A stretch of 64,000 bases of DNA from Roseateles puraquae (GTDB lineage Bacteria; Pseudomonadota; Gammaproteobacteria; Burkholderiales; Burkholderiaceae_C): positions 62,001 through 126,000 of the forward strand of contig NZ_NISI01000004.1 in the NCBI RefSeq assembly GCF_002205845.1. The letters are read 5' to 3'. The position numbers and the translations under genes were made by a program. Below the pieces are notes generated by a model. The model was not told where the DNA came from and searched no databases. It saw only the letters and a program-made list of their open reading frames with translations. Position 1 is the stretch's first letter, and the number at the start of each line of letters is the position of its first letter. Shown here one piece after another: positions 25,122 to 34,388 of this stretch.

Positions 25122-25415
25122 ATGGCGGCCTGGTTCACGCCCCGCCTGCGCCGCCGAGCTGCACTGGCGGTGGGCGCGGCCCTGTTGCTGCCCTGGGCGA
25201 CCGGGCAGTTCGCGAAGGGGTTTCACCAGCCGGGGCTGGACAACGACGCCCTGCGGCACCAACTGCTGATCGACTTCATCGTGATCGGCGCGATCGTGTT
25301 CGCGCTGACGATGGTGGCCACCTGGTTGATCGGCTGCTGGGTCACCGGCGTCATGAAGGGCCCGCGACATCAGGCGGATGGCTTCCCCGGCGCACCGGGT
25401 GAGCCGCCCCCATGA
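25122..25415 (+). CDS. Small two-helix membrane protein of unknown function
   Basis: This 97-residue protein has two hydrophobic segments, about residues 14-28 (ALAVGAALLLPWA) and 47-75 (LLIDFIVIGAIVFALTMVATWLIGCW), and a proline/glycine-rich tail. No family is recognised. It starts two bases after the moaA stop and overlaps mobA by 4 bp (ATGA), so it is very likely translated from the same mRNA. Position suggests a link with molybdenum cofactor metabolism but nothing in the sequence proves it. Confidence 0.7.
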   Translation: MAAWFTPRLRRRAALAVGAALLLPWATGQFAKGFHQPGLDNDALRHQLLIDFIVIGAIVFALTMVATWLIGCWVTGVMKGPRHQADGFPGAPGEPPP

Positions 25416-25990
25416 GCCTCATCATCGGCCTCGTGCTGGCCGGGGGCGCGGGGCGGCGGATGGGCGGTGTCGACAAAGGGCTGCAGCCCTGGCGGGGCGA
25501 ACCGCTCGCCTGCCACGTGCTGCGGGCCCTGCAGCCGCAGGTCAGCCAGTTGCTGGTCAGCGCCAACCGGCACGGCGAGACCTATGCGAGCTTCGGCCAC
25601 CCCGTGTTGGCCGACCCAAGCGGCCTGGCCTTCGCCGGGCCGCTGGCGGGCATGCTCGCCGGCCTGCAGGCCATTCCTGACGACGCCTGGCTGCTGACCG
25701 CCCCCTGCGACAGCCCTCAGCCCCCGGCCGACCTGGCGGCGCGCCTGCTTGCCGCGACGCAGCCGCCCGGCTGCGATGAGCCACTGCCGCTCGCCTTCGC
25801 GCAGGCACAGCGCGAGCACCCCACCCACGCCCTGCTCCACGCCCGGCTGCGCGAGCCACTCGCGAACTACCTCGCCAGCGGTGGCCGCGCCGTGCTGCGC
25901 TGGATGCGCGAGCAGCCGCATGGCGTGGCCCGCTTCAGCAATGAGGCCGCCTTCGCCAACTTCAACCATCTCGCCGACCTGACCTCATGA
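25412..25990 (+). CDS. mobA: Molybdenum cofactor guanylyltransferase MobA
   Basis: This 192-residue enzyme transfers GMP to molybdopterin cofactor to make MGD used by DMSO-reductase type enzymes (for example formate dehydrogenase). The nucleotide-binding signature is LAGGAGRRMGGVDKGLQPW near residues 9-28, and APCDSPQPPADL is the metal-binding Asp region. Overlaps both neighbours by 4 bp. The presence of mobA together with selB/selC further along would fit a selenocysteine-containing formate dehydrogenase encoded elsewhere. Confidence 0.95.
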   Translation: MSLIIGLVLAGGAGRRMGGVDKGLQPWRGEPLACHVLRALQPQVSQLLVSANRHGETYASFGHPVLADPSGLAFAGPLAGMLAGLQAIPDDAWLLTAPCDSPQPPADLAARLLAATQPPGCDEPLPLAFAQAQREHPTHALLHARLREPLANYLASGGRAVLRWMREQPHGVARFSNEAAFANFNHLADLTS

Positions 25991-26514
25991 CCGCGGTGAC
26001 CGACGTCCTCATCCGCCCGATGGCGGAACCCGACCTGCTGGCCTACAAGGCGCTGCGCGACGCCATGCTGACCAGCCATCCGGAGGCCTTCACGTCCGAC
26101 GCCGAGACCGAGAGCCGGCGCGACCTGGCCAGCTACCGCAATCGCCTCGCGGGCAATGGCAGCACGCTGTTCACGCTGGTGGCGTTGGACGGCCCGAAGC
26201 TCGTCGGCGCGCTGACCTGCGAGCGCGAGCCGCGCCGCAACGTCCACCACCTCGCCCACCTGATCGGCATGATGGTGTCTGACACCCACGCCGGGCGCGG
26301 CATCGGCCGCGCGCTGCTGGCCGAAACCCTCGCGCGGCTCAGGGCCACGCCGGGGCTGAGCCAGGTCACGCTGAGCGTCACGGCCAGCAACCGCCCTGCC
26401 GTGGGGCTCTACACCCGCGCCGGCTTCGAACGCTACGGCAGCCTCAGCGACGCCATTCGGCTGCCCGACGGGCGCTGCCTGACCAAGGACCTGATGCGAC
26501 TACGGCTGGACTAG
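25987..26514 (+). CDS. GNAT family N-acetyltransferase
   Basis: This 175-residue protein has the acetyl-CoA binding motif A in MMVSDTHAGRGIGRALLAE (R/Q-x-x-G-x-G/A type) and motif B in YTRAGFERYG. The substrate cannot be told. The ATG overlaps the mobA stop (ATGA), so it is the last gene of the moaA-mobA unit. Its end overlaps the end of the convergent YceI-like gene by 15 bp. Confidence 0.9.
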   Translation: MTAVTDVLIRPMAEPDLLAYKALRDAMLTSHPEAFTSDAETESRRDLASYRNRLAGNGSTLFTLVALDGPKLVGALTCEREPRRNVHHLAHLIGMMVSDTHAGRGIGRALLAETLARLRATPGLSQVTLSVTASNRPAVGLYTRAGFERYGSLSDAIRLPDGRCLTKDLMRLRLD

Positions 26515-27144
26515 CTCGAACTGAACCACCAGCGCGTCCTGCACCGCCAACAGCCCGCCAAGCACGGTAAAGGGCTGGATGCCGAAATCGCTCTGACGAA
26601 TCACCACCTCGCCCCGGGCGCGACGATCCTGCACCTCGGCCACGAACCACTGGCGCCGCTTCACGCCATGCAGGCTGATCTCGGCCTCCACCGCCCGGCG
26701 CGGGCCTTCGCCGACCTGCTGCAGCGTCGTCACCACCACCTCGGGGTGGGCGGCTGCCTCCAACGCCCTCAGCAGATTGGCGCGCGTGCCTTCGCGGGCA
26801 CTGTCGTCGACCGCCGACGCGAAGGCCGGCCCCAGCGCCGCGCGCAGGGCTGGCGGGTCAATCGCCAGTGCGTCCAGCCGAAAGCGCAACACCGGCCCGG
26901 CCGCCGGCCAGGACACGCGCAGGTCGCCCGCGCGCAACACGTGGTTGTGCCCCAGCCGCGCGGCCGAGCCGCCGCGGAACACCAGCACCCGCAACTCGTC
27001 AGCCGCACTCGCCATGATGGCCGGGCAATCAGCGCCAACCGGCGGGTCGCTGGCGCAGCCGGCCGACAGCGCGGCGAAGGCCGCCAAGGCGAGGCTCGCA
27101 GCCAGCAGGCTGCGTCGATCGGGGCGCTTCGGTGTCGTTTGCAC
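26500..27144 (-). CDS. YceI-like lipoprotein
   Basis: This 214-residue protein has a lipoprotein signal, with twin arginine-like start RPDRRSLLAAS, hydrophobic stretch and lipobox LSAGC. The rest looks like the YceI lipocalin-type fold (LGHNHVLRAGDLRVSW, AEISLHGVKRRQWF and RQSDFGIQPF). YceI proteins bind isoprenoid-like lipids. The ligand here is unknown. The start is chosen at GTG 27144 because it gives a sensible signal peptide. In-frame ATG codons further upstream (27225, 27219) cannot be ruled out. Confidence 0.75.
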   Translation of the reverse strand: MQTTPKRPDRRSLLAASLALAAFAALSAGCASDPPVGADCPAIMASAADELRVLVFRGGSAARLGHNHVLRAGDLRVSWPAAGPVLRFRLDALAIDPPALRAALGPAFASAVDDSAREGTRANLLRALEAAAHPEVVVTTLQQVGEGPRRAVEAEISLHGVKRRQWFVAEVQDRRARGEVVIRQSDFGIQPFTVLGGLLAVQDALVVQFELVQP

Positions 27145-27247
27145 GCTCAAATCAGGGGAAGACGGTGGGTTTTGACGGCTGGCGCACAGCGCGGCCCGGC
27201 CGGGCTGGACTAGCATAGCCCTCATCTGATTCCAGGGATGTCTTGCC

Positions 27248-27790
27248 ATGGCCAGCCTGTTCCGCTCCGCACTCGACCTGATGGCCCAGTACGCCGCCTA
27301 CCACCGCGACCGCCGCAACATCGCGACCCATTTCATCGGCATCCCGCTGATCGTCTTCGCCATCAGCGCCCTGCTGGCGCGCGCCGAGTTCACGGCCGCC
27401 GGTGCCCCGATGAACGCGGCCATCGTGCTGTGGGCGCTGAGCACGCTGTGGTACCTCACACGCGGCAACCTGGCGCTGGGCCTGGCCACCGCCGTGGTCA
27501 ATGGCGTGCTGACGGCGTTGGCCATGACGCTGGTGCACACCGCCACCACCGCAGGCTGGCTCATCATCGGCCTTGGCAGCTTCGTGATCGGCTGGGTGTT
27601 CCAGTTCATCGGCCACTACTACGAGGGCCGCAAGCCGGCCTTCGTGGACGACCTCGTCGGCCTGCTGGTCGGCCCCATGTTCGTCGTCGGTGAAGCGCTG
27701 TTCATGCTGGGCTGGGGCCGCGGGCTGCTCGACGAGATCGAAAAGCGCGTCGGCCCGACCCATCTGCGCGACCTGGCGCATCCGATCTGA
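27248..27790 (+). CDS. Mpo1-like (DUF962) membrane protein
   Basis: This 180-residue membrane protein has about four to five hydrophobic segments. The family marks are HRDRRNIATHFIGIPLIVFA near residue 20-40 and WVFQFIGHYYEGRKPAF near residue 115, where conserved His residues bind iron in the yeast enzyme. Yeast Mpo1 is a dioxygenase in alpha-oxidation of 2-hydroxy fatty acids. Whether the bacterial protein does the same is unproven. It starts divergently from the YceI-like gene. Confidence 0.88.
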   Translation: MASLFRSALDLMAQYAAYHRDRRNIATHFIGIPLIVFAISALLARAEFTAAGAPMNAAIVLWALSTLWYLTRGNLALGLATAVVNGVLTALAMTLVHTATTAGWLIIGLGSFVIGWVFQFIGHYYEGRKPAFVDDLVGLLVGPMFVVGEALFMLGWGRGLLDEIEKRVGPTHLRDLAHPI

Positions 27791-27801
27791 ACGCGCCGGG
27801 C

Positions 27802-28815
27802 ATGACCGGCATTCTGGTGATGGGTGCCGGCTCGGTCGGCTGCTTCGTCGGTGGGCTGACGCAACTGGCCGGCGTGCCGGTGCACTTCGTGGGCCGGCCG
27901 CGCGTGTTGGCGGGCCTGCGCAAGCACGGCCTGCGCCTGACCGACCAGGACGGGCGGGACCGGCACATCCCCGCGCTGGACCTGCGGCTGCATGAAGCCC
28001 TGCCGCCCGAGCTCAAGCCCGACCTGGTGCTGCTGTGCGTGAAGTCCGGCGCCACGGTGGAGGCCGCCACGGCGCTCGGACTAACCCTGCCGCTGGGCAC
28101 ACCGGTCGTGAGCCTGCAGAACGGCATCGGCAATGCGGACGCCGCTCAGGCGGTGGCGCCGCAACTGCGCTGGCACGCCGGCATGGTGCCCTACAACATC
28201 GCGGAGCTGTCGCCCGGCCACTATCACCGCGGCACTGCGGGTGCACTGGCCGTGCAGGGAGAGTCGCACGACACCGCGCTGGTGGCCTGGCAGACGGCGC
28301 TGTCGCGGGTGCAGATGCGGGTCAAGCTGCATGCGGACCTGCGCCCGGTGCAATGGGGCAAGCTCTTGATCAACCTGAACAACCCGGTCAACGCGCTGTC
28401 CGGCCTGCCGCTGCGCGAGGAGCTCCTGCAGCGGGGCTACCGGCGCGTGTTTGCGGCGCTTCAGGAGGAGGCACTTGATCTGCTGGACGCCGCGCAACGC
28501 TCCATCGCGCAGATGACCCCACTGCCACCGCGGCGCTTGATCCTGCTGCTGCGCATGCCCACGCTCGTCTTACGCCTCGCCGCGGCGCGCATGCTGCGCA
28601 TCGATGCCAAGGCCCGTTCCAGCATGGCTGACGACCTGGCGGCCGGCCGCGTGACGGAGATCGACGCGCTGTGCGGCGAAATCGTGAGACTGGCGCACAG
28701 CCTGGGCCGTCAGGCGCCACTCAACGAGCGGATGCTCGCCCTGGTGCAAGGCTGGCCCAGCCGCCGCCAGCCCTACTCGCCGCGGGAACTGCTGCGCGCG
28801 CTTGGCATGTCCTGA
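27802..28815 (+). CDS. panE: 2-dehydropantoate 2-reductase
   Basis: This 337-residue NADPH-dependent ketopantoate reductase family protein (pantothenate synthesis) has the Rossmann motif GAGSVGCFVGG at the N terminus. The catalytic lysine region is WGKLLINLNNPVNALSGL, and the C-terminal helical ApbA_C domain follows. Family members include many paralogues, so pantothenate synthesis is likely but not certain. It begins 11 bases after the Mpo1-like gene. Confidence 0.85.
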   Translation: MTGILVMGAGSVGCFVGGLTQLAGVPVHFVGRPRVLAGLRKHGLRLTDQDGRDRHIPALDLRLHEALPPELKPDLVLLCVKSGATVEAATALGLTLPLGTPVVSLQNGIGNADAAQAVAPQLRWHAGMVPYNIAELSPGHYHRGTAGALAVQGESHDTALVAWQTALSRVQMRVKLHADLRPVQWGKLLINLNNPVNALSGLPLREELLQRGYRRVFAALQEEALDLLDAAQRSIAQMTPLPPRRLILLLRMPTLVLRLAAARMLRIDAKARSSMADDLAAGRVTEIDALCGEIVRLAHSLGRQAPLNERMLALVQGWPSRRQPYSPRELLRALGMS

Positions 28816-28834
28816 ATTGATCGATGAACGTCTG

Positions 28835-28865
28835 CCGCTGCGTGGCGCGCCATGCACGGCAGCGG
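28835..28865. promoter_or_regulatory. Imperfect inverted repeat between panE and the isochorismatase gene
   Basis: CCGCTGCGTG (28835-28844) and CACGGCAGCGG (28855-28865) pair with one bulged base. It lies between the panE stop and the next gene. It could be a terminator of panE or an operator, and there is no T-run. Confidence 0.3.
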
Positions 28866-28900
28866 AACACTGAGGACCTCTCAACTCCCCGAGGTTCTCC

Positions 28901-29479
28901 ATGACCACCGCCCTCCTCGTCATCGACGTCCAGCAGTCCTTCGCCCACCGCCCCTATTTCGAGCCTGCCGAGGTTCCCGCCTACCTGGCAGCCCAGAACC
29001 GCCTGATCGACGGCTTCGAGGCGGCCGGCCTGCCGATCGTGCGCGTGTTCCATGTGCAGACCGATCCCACCGGCGCGGATCCCTTCAGCCTGTCCAGCGG
29101 CCTGGTGCGTCCGCTGGACGGCCTGCGCGACTTCCAACCCGCCCTCACCGTCCACAAGACACGCCACAGCGCCCTCGTCGGCAGTGGGCTCGACGTGTGG
29201 CTGACGCAGCAGGGCGTGGGCCGACTCGTCATCAGCGGCATCCGGACCGAGCAGTGCTGCGAGACGACCACACGCCACGCGAGCGACCTGGGCTGGGACG
29301 TGATCTACGTGCCCGAGGCGACACTCACGTTCACGATGCAGCACCCTGACGGCTCGCCCCTGACCCCGGCCCAGCTCCGCGCCCGCACCGCCGCCGTACT
29401 GGCCGGCCGATTCGCGCGGGTGCTCGGCGTGGAAGCTGCCCTGCAGGCGGTGGCGCGTGAGGAACCGGCCCTTGCCTAA
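28901..29479 (+). CDS. Isochorismatase-family cysteine hydrolase
   Basis: This 192-residue protein has the catalytic triad pattern of the family: Asp in LLVIDVQQSF near residue 9, Lys in TVHKTRHSAL near residue 87, and Cys in GIRTEQCCETT near residue 123. Hydrolases of this group act on amides such as nicotinamide, on isochorismate or on oxamate-like substrates. The substrate here is unknown. It overlaps the GlxA-type regulator by 23 bp, and such pairing is common for regulators that share a ligand with the hydrolase. Confidence 0.88.
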   Translation: MTTALLVIDVQQSFAHRPYFEPAEVPAYLAAQNRLIDGFEAAGLPIVRVFHVQTDPTGADPFSLSSGLVRPLDGLRDFQPALTVHKTRHSALVGSGLDVWLTQQGVGRLVISGIRTEQCCETTTRHASDLGWDVIYVPEATLTFTMQHPDGSPLTPAQLRARTAAVLAGRFARVLGVEAALQAVAREEPALA

Positions 29480-30452
29480 ACAGGTCGTCTTCGTCCTCCA
29501 GGACCACAGCCTGGTGCTCGACTGGGCCGGCCCGGCCGAAGCCCTGCGGTTGGCGAGCCTGGAGATCACCGCGCTGAAGCTGGCAGCCGAGCCCTTCGAG
29601 TTGCGATTCGTCAGCGCGCATGCCGAGGCGACCGGCTCCGTCGGCGTGCAGCTGCAGGCCTTGGAGCCCTTGCCCGATACCCTGCCCCTGGGCAGTTGGG
29701 TCGTGCTGGTGGGGCGCACTTCGGCCGCCGAGCAGCGCCAGCCCCAGCCACCGCAAGCCCTGATGGCCTGGCTGGCCCGGCTGTCGCCCGGGCGCGAGGG
29801 GCTGCGCCTGGTCACCGTCTGCTCGGGCGCCCTGCTGGCGGCACGCGCCGGGCTGCTGGCCGGCCGCCGCGCCACCACGCACCATCAACACCTGAACGAT
29901 CTGGCCCGGCTCGCGCCCGGCTGCACCGTGCTGCAGGACCGCGTTTTCGTGGAAGACGGCGAAGTGTTCACGAGCGCCGGCGTCACGGCAGGCATCGACT
30001 TGGCGCTGCACCTGATTGCCCGGCACGCCGGGGAACTGGTCGCCGCCCGCGTGGCCGAGCAGATGGCCGTGGCGCTGCGGCGCGGCCCCGCCGACCCGGA
30101 ACTCTCACCCCTGCTGGCTCACCGGCAGCACCTCAGCGCGCGGCTGCACCGCGTGCAGGACGCCGTCAGCGAGGCCCCGGCGCAGGACTGGTCCATCGAG
30201 CGCATGGCGGCCTTCGCCGCGACCACCCCGCGCACCTTGAGCCGCCTGTTCGCCCAACATGGTGGTGTGAGCCCGCAGGCCTACGTGCGCGGCGTGCGGC
30301 TGGCCGTGGCGCGGCGCGCCCTGGAGGCCGGCGCGAGCGTTGCCGCGGCCAGCGAGACAGCCGGCTTCAGCACGGAGCTGCAGCTGCGCCGCGCCTGGGC
30401 CGCCGCAGGCTGGCCGGGCACGCCGTCTGCCGCTCGCCGGGCAGCGCGCTGA
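29457..30452 (+). CDS. GlxA family (DJ-1/PfpI + AraC) transcriptional regulator
   Basis: This 331-residue regulator has an N-terminal DJ-1/PfpI-like domain (about 1-190). The nucleophile elbow Cys is at about residue 122 in VTVCSGALLAARAG. The C-terminal AraC double helix-turn-helix covers about residues 225-325 (IERMAAFAATTPRTLSRLF). The start is GTG 29457 inside the preceding gene. TTG 29472 is an alternative. Overlap with the isochorismatase suggests joint control. Confidence 0.88.
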   Translation: MRNRPLPKQVVFVLQDHSLVLDWAGPAEALRLASLEITALKLAAEPFELRFVSAHAEATGSVGVQLQALEPLPDTLPLGSWVVLVGRTSAAEQRQPQPPQALMAWLARLSPGREGLRLVTVCSGALLAARAGLLAGRRATTHHQHLNDLARLAPGCTVLQDRVFVEDGEVFTSAGVTAGIDLALHLIARHAGELVAARVAEQMAVALRRGPADPELSPLLAHRQHLSARLHRVQDAVSEAPAQDWSIERMAAFAATTPRTLSRLFAQHGGVSPQAYVRGVRLAVARRALEAGASVAAASETAGFSTELQLRRAWAAAGWPGTPSAARRAAR

Positions 30453-30563
30453 CAAGCCTCACACCACAAGAAAAACCGAAGCGTCCTTCAGCTCCAGCCT
30501 TCACCCAGAGCCAGAGGCCGCTCGCGACAATGCGCGGTTTTCCACGCGAGACCCAGCACCGCC

Positions 30564-31331
<768 letters not shown>

Positions 31332-31377
31332 CAGGCCCAGCACGCGGCCGCGGTGTCGGCCCGGCAGCGACTACCTC

Positions 31378-32214
31378 TCAGGTCGCCCAAATGCGGGGGT
31401 CTGCCGCGCTCAGCTGCCAGAGCCGATCTCGCCACAAGGCCCGCACGCGCCGCAGCGCCAGCGTGACGCTCTCGACGTCATCGCCCACAACCCGCGCGAG
31501 CAGCAAGGCACCTCCGGGACTTTGCAGATGCGTGACGCCGGAGCGCGGCACGGCGTCGAGCAGTTCCCGCGCCTCGTCCAGCAGGAGCGGCGCCATCGAG
31601 AGGGCCTCGGTCTGTGCGTAGACCAAGGTCCCGAGCACCCCGTGCCCAGCCAGGCCGCAGGGGCCGTCAAGCAGCGCACGGTCCGCAGCATCCAGCCAGC
31701 CGCGATCAAGCCACTGGCCGGTGACTTCGAGGTGCTGCAGCAGCCGACCGCGGTCGAAGGGCTCGCCGGCAGCCGGCAGCCCCAGGCCCAAGACTTCCGT
31801 CGCGAACAGGCTGGCGCCTTCCGCCAGCGTGAGGCGCACCTCATTGCGGGCATCACAGGCGGGGTAGGCCAGGGTCTCCTGCGGCAGCCACTCCAGCCGC
31901 GCCCCCGTCGCCACGCGAGCCTGCACCGCCTGCGTGGCGGCGCCCGCGGTCGATCGGTAAAAGCGTGTGGCGGCTGGCGTGGTCACCAGCAGATGAGCGC
32001 CGGGCTGGACGTCGATATCGATGTCCAGCCGGTCCCCCCCGACCAAGCCGCCTGGCGGGTGCACCAGCACCGCATGCGCCACGCCCCGCCCCTCGGGGTA
32101 GAGCGTCTTGAGCAGGCGCAACGGCCCGTCGTGGCGGGCGTGCACGCGGGTGGCCTCGCCGTCTCGCGTGGCACTCAGGGCCAGCCGGGCTGGCCAACGG
32201 ACCGCGTCAGCCAA
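31378..32214 (-). CDS. ureD: Urease accessory protein UreD
   Basis: This 278-residue accessory protein opens the nickel channel during apo-urease activation together with UreF and UreG. Typical motifs are [25 protein letters not shown] and [11 protein letters not shown]. The start is a TTG at 32214 that overlaps the ureG stop by eight bases, since no ATG is available nearby. It is the last gene of the ureF-G-D block. In many species ureD instead stands first, before ureA. Confidence 0.92.
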   Translation of the reverse strand: MADAVRWPARLALSATRDGEATRVHARHDGPLRLLKTLYPEGRGVAHAVLVHPPGGLVGGDRLDIDIDVQPGAHLLVTTPAATRFYRSTAGAATQAVQARVATGARLEWLPQETLAYPACDARNEVRLTLAEGASLFATEVLGLGLPAAGEPFDRGRLLQHLEVTGQWLDRGWLDAADRALLDGPCGLAGHGVLGTLVYAQTEALSMAPLLLDEARELLDAVPRSGVTHLQSPGGALLLARVVGDDVESVTLALRRVRALWRDRLWQLSAADPRIWAT

Positions 32215-32854
32215 CCAGCAGGCCCTTCTTCTCGATGAAGTCCACCACCTCGGCCAGGCCCTCGCGGGTCTTGAGGTTGGTCATGACCCAGGGCTTGACC
32301 GGCCGCATCCGTGCGGTGTCGCTGCGCATGATGTCCAGGTCAGCACCCACGTGCGGCGCCAGGTCGGTCTTGTTGATGACGAAAAGATCGCTCTTGGTGA
32401 TGCCGGGGCCACCCTTGCGCGGAATCTTCTCGCCAGCGGCAACGTCGATCACGTAGATGGTCAGGTCGGACAGCTCCGGGCTGAAGGTCGCCGCGAGGTT
32501 GTCGCCACCGCTTTCAACGAAGACGATGTCCGCATCCGGGAACTTCTCCAGCATGCGGTCGACCGCCTCCAGGTTGATGGAGCAGTCCTCGCGGATCGCC
32601 GTGTGCGGGCAGCCGCCGGTCTCCACCCCCATGATGCGCTCAGGCGCCAGCGCGCCGGCCACGGTCAGCAGGCGCTGGTCTTCCTTGGTGTAGATGTCGT
32701 TGGTGACGACGACGAGGTCCCACTTGTCGCGCATCGTCTTGCAGAGCATCTCGACCAGGGTCGTCTTGCCCGATCCGACCGGACCGCCCACCCCGACGCG
32801 CAATGGCGGCAGTTTCTTGGTGCGGCGGGGAATGGCATGCAGCGGAGCGTTCAT
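32207..32854 (-). CDS. ureG: Urease accessory GTPase UreG
   Basis: This 215-residue SIMIBI GTPase delivers nickel to urease. The P-loop is [12 protein letters not shown] near residue 24. The metal-binding Cys-Pro-His is in [11 protein letters not shown] near residue 75, and the base recognition NKTD is in VINKTDLAP. The ATG at 32854 overlaps the ureF stop (ATGA). The longer open frame upstream is not used. Confidence 0.97.
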   Translation of the reverse strand: MNAPLHAIPRRTKKLPPLRVGVGGPVGSGKTTLVEMLCKTMRDKWDLVVVTNDIYTKEDQRLLTVAGALAPERIMGVETGGCPHTAIREDCSINLEAVDRMLEKFPDADIVFVESGGDNLAATFSPELSDLTIYVIDVAAGEKIPRKGGPGITKSDLFVINKTDLAPHVGADLDIMRSDTARMRPVKPWVMTNLKTREGLAEVVDFIEKKGLLVG

Positions 32855-33531
32855 GAGCGGAAAAGGCGTGAGTACTGGGTTTCGTGGCGGGCACCATGCA
32901 CGCCGAGCAGCGGCGCGAAGGCCATCGGCTCGGGCGTGGCCAGCGCGGTCGCCACGGCTGTCGGAATGGCTTGCACGAGCCGTGCCAGCAGGCGCTGCCC
33001 CGCCGTCTGACCGAGGGGCACACAACGCACCGCGGCCTGCATCAGGTTTTCGGCCCAGCCGAAGGCGATGGCCGTCAAGGCGGGCTCCAGCGCCGTGGCG
33101 CGCGACGCCGCGGCGGCGCCCATCACCACGGGCCAGGTCGGCGCGGGCTTGAGCCCCTGGAGGCAGGGCAACACGGGCGCGTCGGGCACCAGGCCTTGCA
33201 TCCACACGAGCAGGCTGCGCCCCATCTGCTGGGTCTGCTGCAGGCTTTCGCTGGTCTCGCGGGTCTGCAGCACCCAGGCATTGAGCTCGGCAAGCCGGGC
33301 ACCATCGAGCGCCAGCGTCGCGGCATGGGCGGCGGCGGCCACCGGCAGCTCCGCGCGGGCCTGCACGAGTTCGAGCTGGTTCAACAGCCAGCTGCCGGCG
33401 CTGACCTCGTCATGCACCAGCCCGGCATCCACCGCCGCCTCCAGCCCTTCGGAATAACTGAAACCGCCCACCGGCAGCGCGGGCGATGCGAGCCAGAGGA
33501 GGTGCAGCAGCGGGGTGGCGTCAAGGCTCAT
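32851..33531 (-). CDS. ureF: Urease accessory protein UreF
   Basis: This 226-residue helical protein forms the UreD-UreF-UreG-urease activation complex. The N-terminal signature [24 protein letters not shown] is diagnostic. Start at ATG 33531 matches usual family length, though the frame is open to 33573. A 13-bp hairpin lies about 85 bases upstream, between this gene and the outer-membrane protein gene. Confidence 0.95.
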   Translation of the reverse strand: MSLDATPLLHLLWLASPALPVGGFSYSEGLEAAVDAGLVHDEVSAGSWLLNQLELVQARAELPVAAAAHAATLALDGARLAELNAWVLQTRETSESLQQTQQMGRSLLVWMQGLVPDAPVLPCLQGLKPAPTWPVVMGAAAASRATALEPALTAIAFGWAENLMQAAVRCVPLGQTAGQRLLARLVQAIPTAVATALATPEPMAFAPLLGVHGARHETQYSRLFRS

Positions 33532-33616
33532 GGTGGCGAGGCGCAACAACGGCCGGCCGGCCATGCTGCGCATGAACTGTCATCCCGCCCATCATAGGCA
33601 GGCGCCGCCTACCCAT

Positions 33617-33648
33617 CGGGCACACCGGCCTCGTAGCCGGTCTGCCCG
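33617..33648 (-). terminator. Strong hairpin between the outer-membrane protein gene and ureF
   Basis: Arms 33617-33629 and 33636-33648 are inverted 13-bp copies with one mismatch around a six-base loop. It starts three bases after the stop of the outer-membrane protein gene on the minus strand. No T-run follows. If it terminates, ureF-G-D need their own promoter. If not, it may protect the upstream message. Confidence 0.5.
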
Positions 33649-33650
33649 GG

Positions 33651-34250
33651 TCAGAAACTGAAGCCGATGCCCACGCCTGCCGTCTGCACCGTCACGGACT
33701 GCTTGGGCGACGACGGCGAGTCACGCAGGTCGGCGCGCGTCAAGTCCAGGCCAAGACTCGCCTGCCAGTGCTGCGCAAACTGCCACGACAGGCCCAGGCC
33801 CACGTAAGGTTTCACCGACCTGGTCGAGATGGTGCCCGGGTTGTTCTTGCCCAGGTCGACCGCGGGTTGCAGCTTGAGTTCGTTGGCCGCAATGCCACCG
33901 CGCAACTTGAGCGCGACGCTGTCAGCCAGCGGCACGCGATAAGCCGCGCCCACGCCAAAGCCCGTGTACTCGGCCGAATAGTTGTAGACCAGGAAGCCCC
34001 AGTCCGCATCGATTCGGCTGTAGCTGACCTCGAACGACCAGGCGGGGTCGAACCGATGACCGAAACGCACCACCCCGCTGGCATCGACCCGGCTGCAGGT
34101 GACGTTGGCGGGGCAACTCAGGCTGACCTTGCCGGTGCCGACCTGGACTTCGATGTCGTTGGCACCCGCCAGGTTGGGAGATGCGGATTGGCCAAAAGCG
34201 GGCAGGCAGGCGGCCATCAGCGCCGCCGCGATGAGAGAAAGTCTTGCCAT
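33651..34250 (-). CDS. Small outer-membrane beta-barrel protein
   Basis: This 199-residue protein has a signal peptide (MARLSLIAAALMAACLPAFGQ), a cysteine pair (SCPANVTC) and alternating strands with aromatic ends. It closes with VGIGFSF, the terminal Phe typical for outer-membrane barrels of the OmpW or porin-like group (about eight strands). It lies inside the urease accessory cluster, between ureE and ureF, and may be a nickel or urea entry route. That is only inferred from position. An AGGGAG ribosome site precedes the ATG at 34250. Confidence 0.78.
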   Translation of the reverse strand: MARLSLIAAALMAACLPAFGQSASPNLAGANDIEVQVGTGKVSLSCPANVTCSRVDASGVVRFGHRFDPAWSFEVSYSRIDADWGFLVYNYSAEYTGFGVGAAYRVPLADSVALKLRGGIAANELKLQPAVDLGKNNPGTISTRSVKPYVGLGLSWQFAQHWQASLGLDLTRADLRDSPSSPKQSVTVQTAGVGIGFSF

Positions 34251-34388
34251 GAGGCTCCCTGTGCGTGAAGACGTGTCGCCACGTGATCCGCCTTCCCGGC
34301 AGATCAAAGGACGCCAGTCATGCTAACGCATCCATGAAGCGGCGAACCGGCCCACGTCAATTGACCGCCAGCCCAGGCGCTCTCAGGC

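Noticed and set aside
30453-30563. Possible yybP-ykoY manganese riboswitch before terC
   Set aside because: TerC genes often have it, but the 111-base gap is short and I could not find the conserved core.
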